The position numbers and the translations under genes are program-made. 64,000 nucleotides of DNA, from positions 1-64,000 of the forward strand of contig JANYKD010000439.1 of assembly GCA_025361735.1 (NCBI GenBank), given 5' to 3'. How positions within the stretch are numbered: position 1 is the stretch's first letter; each line of letters opens with the position of its first letter. The stretch is from Phycisphaerales bacterium (GTDB taxonomy: Bacteria; Planctomycetota; Phycisphaerae; Tepidisphaerales; Tepidisphaeraceae). Positions 63,401 to 64,000 of this stretch are shown here, piece after piece. The notes below the pieces were generated by a model. That model ran no database searches. It was not told the origin of the DNA and saw only the letters and a program-made list of their open reading frames with translations.

Positions 63401-64000
63401 AGGGCAACTGGGCCGCCACGCCCGACGGTGGCGGGACGACGCTCAACCGCGTCCACCCGGCCGCGTATGGCAATGAAGTGACGAACTGGCAGGCGAGCGC
63501 CATTGGAGGCACGCCGGGACAAGCCAACGCACCGCATGATAAAACCGCGCCCTCGGTTCCGACCCAACTCGTCGCCCAGCCGGCCATCAGTCCCAGCACC
63601 CGCATCACGCTGGCCTGGAACCCATCGGCCGACCTCGACAGTTTCGTTGACCATTACGTGATTTACCGCAATGGCGCGGTGCTTGGTACGTCCACGAATC
63701 CCGGTTTTGTCGACAGCAGCGCGCAGGCCGCGGCTCCGTACAGCTATCAGGTGTCGGCGGTCAATCGCGACGGTTATGAGAGCGTGCTCTCGGCCATCAC
63801 CGTCGCGACACTGCCGGGCATCTCGTCCTACAGCACGCCCGACGGCCATGTGGAAGTGGTGTTCACCCAGGCCCTGAACACGGGACCCGCAATCGTGTTG
63901 GGCAATTTCTCCATCAACGGGGTTGCCCCAGCCAGCGCCACCCTGGCGAACAACAATACCAAGCTGATTCTGACACCCCCGTCCGCGTTCGTGCCCGGAA
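54427..64000 (+). CDS. Giant LEPR-XLL / lamin-tail / CotH surface protein with nested domain insertions (C-terminus beyond the right edge)
   Basis: At least 3191 residues. The GTG at 54427 has GGAGG eight bases upstream. Residues 37-45 read LESRRLLSA (LEPR-XLL type). Domains in order: lamin-tail 1 (47-150); jelly-roll half (162-222); PA14 unit split by an FCCH-like module (258-465); second jelly-roll half (488-635); chitobiase-type domain interrupted by three FCCH-like modules (658-959); CotH kinase N half (978-1224, VDGLYWGVYQATE); four PA14 units with two further modules (1255-2105); CotH C half (2114-2306, FYDWDAE); chitobiase-like (2311-2395); lamin-tail 2 and 3; lamin-tail 4 split by a golvesin-like domain (about 2722-3038); FN3-like (3039-3128). 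CotH domains phosphorylate or otherwise modify proteins; here it is probably extracellular. The frame was read at both ends and through the interior without a stop. Confidence 0.8.
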   Translation, partial: MAHPFSGRRAADARKRQVAGASRRVRAASQQWAVESLESRRLLSALPLISEFMASNKSTLTDATGAYSDWLEIYNPDSQQALDLTGWQLQRGSNTWTFPAMTLGPGEFRVIFTDSKTGYNDPNGELHATFNLSKDGSSLRLIDNSGHYVSDYYSSYPAQQQDVSYGVGQQVTETKLVAAGASVRYYIPTSGALGQSWTAPTFADSAWASGTTGLGFAASVPGFAVWNYKSGNTGSIGSLATAQSIVDNPAYQSWVQTETTPTINYLNTGGAGHFVYDTTFPGLNLGLQQNNWVITAAGKIHIPAAGTYTFGVNSDDGFRLQISGGLRVVGSITSAAGVATVTLVGHSFNTGDTVHISGATQTQYNGDFVVTRTGNDTFTYAVSGSPTSPATGTITAGQPTGGSVAKLQYDGGRGSADSLGVVTFSAAGDYDANLLYFQGTGTGEVEMFAAPGSFTSWGATTTWRLVGDTANGGLSVTSYPFTGSANSIAGKVKTDIRSAMQTALATVQQQSGNPAADTSLYARITFDAPNLASLQTLTLKMAYNDAYVVYLNGVQVTSKNAPGVVTWNSQALSARGSEVQSSTFETVDISAYLNPGTPGHLLASGNVLAIQLLNASASDADMLLLPEISQIVSTQSDTHFFATATPAAANSQQFWEKLPDPVFSTGHGMYSQSFPLSLSIDTQGITKLTRKNSTATVTVPNHGLVAGDVVRIAGAVPTQYNGDYVITNVTQNTFDYAVAGSPASPASGNMTAQRLDKLYYTVDSSDPWTNPAVRTATALTRSGSVATFTSNNHGFTIGSMVLISGAVQPEYNGLFSVTGVSTNTFTYTVPGAPVTPATGTVVAQRVDRVVSSLTASGTTVTATVAGHGLVNGDLVRIAGASPAEYNGDFIIANVTTNTFTYTLAAAPSVSSATGGMAAFKLGTQYTGPITITTTTTVRAVAYNSNGHLPSDVLTQTYVFPTSVIQQPANPSGFPGSWDTWPADYQMDPRITSDPAYANTLVDALKSLPSMSIVSDRANIFDPTNGIYANTSISLNAGYNGPPMQVPGSLEYFAADGSNDFQINAGVQIYGGVGRSPQYKKHSFRLVFKSGYGASKLDFPLFGDGGATSFDTLILRSQFNDAWTWTGSAAQFIRDAFAPDLQIAMGDASHHSQFVNLYVDGLYWGVYQATERPDANFSASYMGGTGDDWESNNAGFSNGVTNELPAWNDLMAKTSYGLTATAYQAGTPGFNTTLYAAGASATAGFTSTVYRTNVTLTTIANAETAIATPSQQISVTSGTTTTLNFLNTGTDGHFTTSNENFPGMTTTEVDNFVVETTSSITIPTAGSWTFGVSSNDGFKLTLTNGIDTYTFNNDGTKTGPTDKLTTFNITTAGSYRMRLVYFQNTGGAELEAFAASGSFTTYASTSTWRLLGNSANGGLASYVLAPLATLANAESIISTSSLQAWTKTQVVNTLNYLNIGGDGHYTSGNLSFPSVASGTPMQSFVIKADSTISIPSTGVWTFGVSSDDGFHLQLFDGATTVLDMSSDGLRTAGDTLASVNITKAGSYTLRLVYFQSTTDASELELYAAKGTFATYSASTAWQLVGSNVTATTNPGVLSLAKVTAVTNLTDAESVINPTQQLLAALSAATTVSSVTMNTTTKLVTVTLANHGLVNGQTVVMSGADQAAYNGTFVISNVTSTTFSYTASATTVTPATGTITEQVYGLCRTGSTVTVNLPNHGFVNGDYVTISGTGQGDYNATFLISNVTTNTFMINVLNTPTSPGTGTTILVRKAVQAWSSSQTATMIDYFSTGTSGHFGTNTVFPGTIAGNVVENLVLEAKTTVDIATAGAWTFGVSSDEGFSLTLTDGTNTYTGQYNGLRTPADSFVTFNLPHTGAYRLRLVYFQNTAGAEVELFAAPGTWTLYTQTSLWRRIGDNTAGGLGTSLSDMMAVTTYLSNVPVTTLAEAQSVVATATKQISTTTDYRNTINLVNTGADGHFSGSLAFPGMAADTPVETDNFVVQVQATITIPAVGLYTFGVSCDDGFSLTLLDGLTALTPSLTHTGTGASSDYLQTYSFAHAGTYTLSLLYYQNTGDAGVELYAASGTYTVFNPSSFRLIGDTANGGMAIGSGTTPTAMYFMLQGQNPDGTRNPSYPVLLDMNNYIDYMLMNIYVGNTDWPGHNFYASCPIGPDSTGYKFYDWDAEWSVGLQSSVTQNVTGVNTVAAKPYYYLVASADFRMRFADRVQQFMFNNGVLTLAATTALYKSLADQVQWAVALESARWGDVPTSPTPIPHTAAEWRTERDYILNTYLPQRTANVIGYLQGAGLYPAVAAPTFAVNGITEYGGKFRPGDTLTATSSTGGVYYCPDGSDPRLPGGALRSSAVRITAGMTLTENTQLRARVLAGGVWSALADVTFYVDLAPSIRITELMYNPSPATPAEVAAGYTSQDFEYIEIKNVGTSAVPLAGMRFSNGVNFTFPDITIAAGQYMIVASNSTALALRYPGLSSAIVGQYTGHLNSAGERLELDAPVGGVIQSFTYNNTWYSQTDGGGFSLTIRDPLQDGAMWDSPDGWRASAAPGGSPGAGDTLAMPGSVVVNEVLVHNGAVTDMVELRNTTTQPIDLSGWYLSDSNSTLTKYQFPAGTIIAEGGYLVLTNARDFGNPANSACHTPFTLSGHGGHIYLSSNYYGVPGGYRDKDDYGASPAGTAIGLYTTVSGSTDFTLLQTPTFGAAPTYPGAANSTPYVAPVVLNEIMYHPTDPTPAELAAGYADNSEFEYIELYNRSDTAQSLSNFLLDSGVGFTFGWYPDSNGTEVATLEQGATATWASSAVQNATYTVYVHLTLVDGDGHRRSLDDAAQYTITTASGPVTVTIDQNQPGLTGNDAWVSLGTYAFASAGAVQLTRGTITPGNWTIADSVKFTKSGSSDVIVSKPTVDSFATRSGLTTLAPGAYVVIASNTAAFDARYHVAANQIPLAGAYTGHLNNGGETVGLNEAATADPGLVPYYEIDRVSYDSKGNWAATPDGGGTTLNRVHPAAYGNEVTNWQASAIGGTPGQANAPHDKTAPSVPTQLVAQPAISPSTRITLAWNPSADLDSFVDHYVIYRNGAVLGTSTNPGFVDSSAQAAAPYSYQVSAVNRDGYESVLSAITVATLPGISSYSTPDGHVEVVFTQALNTGPAIVLGNFSINGVAPASATLANNNTKLILTPPSAFVPG
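55411..59735 (+). repeat. Six dispersed copies of an FCCH-like module inside other domains
   Basis: Copies at about 55411-55620, 56479-56697, 56752-56958, 56959-57180, 59305-59530 and 59531-59735. Each is about 70 codons and shares the core NHGLVNGDxVxISGA, YNGxFVISNV and NTFTY, ending PATGTITAQ. Similar sequences are often named after the E1-enzyme FCCH domain. Every copy keeps the reading frame of the host domain. Confidence 0.7.
58190..60740 (+). repeat. Four consecutive PA14-like units inside the CotH domain
   Basis: Units begin with a leader containing NAExxI and N(Y/F)LNTGxDGHF, then xFVVExxxTIxIPxAGxWTFGVSSDDGF and LRLVYFQNTxGAELExFAAxGxF, and end in WRLxGDxANGGL. The third of these carries two FCCH-like modules. 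PA14 domains bind carbohydrate. Confidence 0.7.

Noticed and set aside
54427-64000. Possible frameshifts or mis-assembly as the cause of the split domains in the giant gene
   Set aside because: The same frame carries recognisable sequence before, inside and after every insert, and inserts resume host sequence cleanly. Read-level data would still be needed to exclude a chimera.
1-64000. tRNA, rRNA, CRISPR array, transposase or prophage genes
   Set aside because: I looked through the intergenic regions for cloverleaf ends, spaced identical repeats and element ends and found none. Protein frames show no transposase or phage structural gene.

Overview
The window is GC-rich and gene-dense and looks like a chromosome segment of a Planctomycetota bacterium, probably of the class Phycisphaerae. 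Three very different surface proteins begin with an LEPR-XLL-type export motif, one protein has a PEP-CTERM sorting tail, and there are CotH/lamin-tail, SdrD-B-repeat, SBBP and PQQ-propeller proteins, a Zn-ribbon membrane protein and large secreted glycoside hydrolases. I see no tRNA, rRNA, CRISPR array, transposase or phage gene. The genus cannot be read from the sequence.

Layout. 1-1310: start of fusA (EF-G, reading off the left edge) with a long leader that has its own promoter and a terminator-like hairpin. 1311-10485: a secreted esterase, then on the minus strand a secreted protein, a large glycoside hydrolase, a Zn-ribbon membrane protein and a SNF2/SWIM ATPase. 10621-11933: a lipoprotein and a DUF3891 protein. 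12001-18530: a tightly packed operon read TetR regulator > permease > paralogous permease > ABC ATPase > membrane-fusion protein > outer-membrane factor, i.e. a self-regulated tripartite exporter with tandem operators over its promoter. 18728-23054: a two-component system interleaved with small envelope-stress proteins (DUF4926, DUF1328, DUF883/YqjD, YqjE-like, YqjK-like, DUF3568). 23399-33163: surface and secreted proteins (SdrD-B protein, PEP-CTERM protein, SBBP propeller) with a GNAT enzyme, two small ORFs and asparagine synthase. 33138-35674: a heptosyltransferase and a double LPS-kinase-like protein, translationally coupled. 35770-42598: DUF1097 membrane protein, Tat-exported Gfo/Idh/MocA oxidoreductase, TPR protein and a clan GH-A glycoside hydrolase. 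42595-44458: a small accessory patch (SUKH protein, DUF1016 nuclease, REP-like elements). 44936-52131: polytopic membrane protein, a 1626-residue PQQ-propeller/TPR protein and MTA phosphorylase. 52326-54224: two tandem ribbon-helix-helix proteins and galU. 54427-64000: one giant surface protein (at least 3191 residues, open at the right edge).

The most unusual content is in the giant protein. Six related copies of a module of about 70 residues interrupt its PA14 and chitobiase-like domains. Four PA14 units split its CotH kinase domain. A golvesin-like domain splits a lamin-tail domain. Intergenic DNA also stands out: several islands of degenerate heptamer repeats, each with a different unit, sit at gene ends and in three cases supply the stop codon. 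A REP-like element supplies a fourth. Several genes without a Shine-Dalgarno carry a TANNNT box 4-8 nt before the start codon, which suggests leaderless transcripts.
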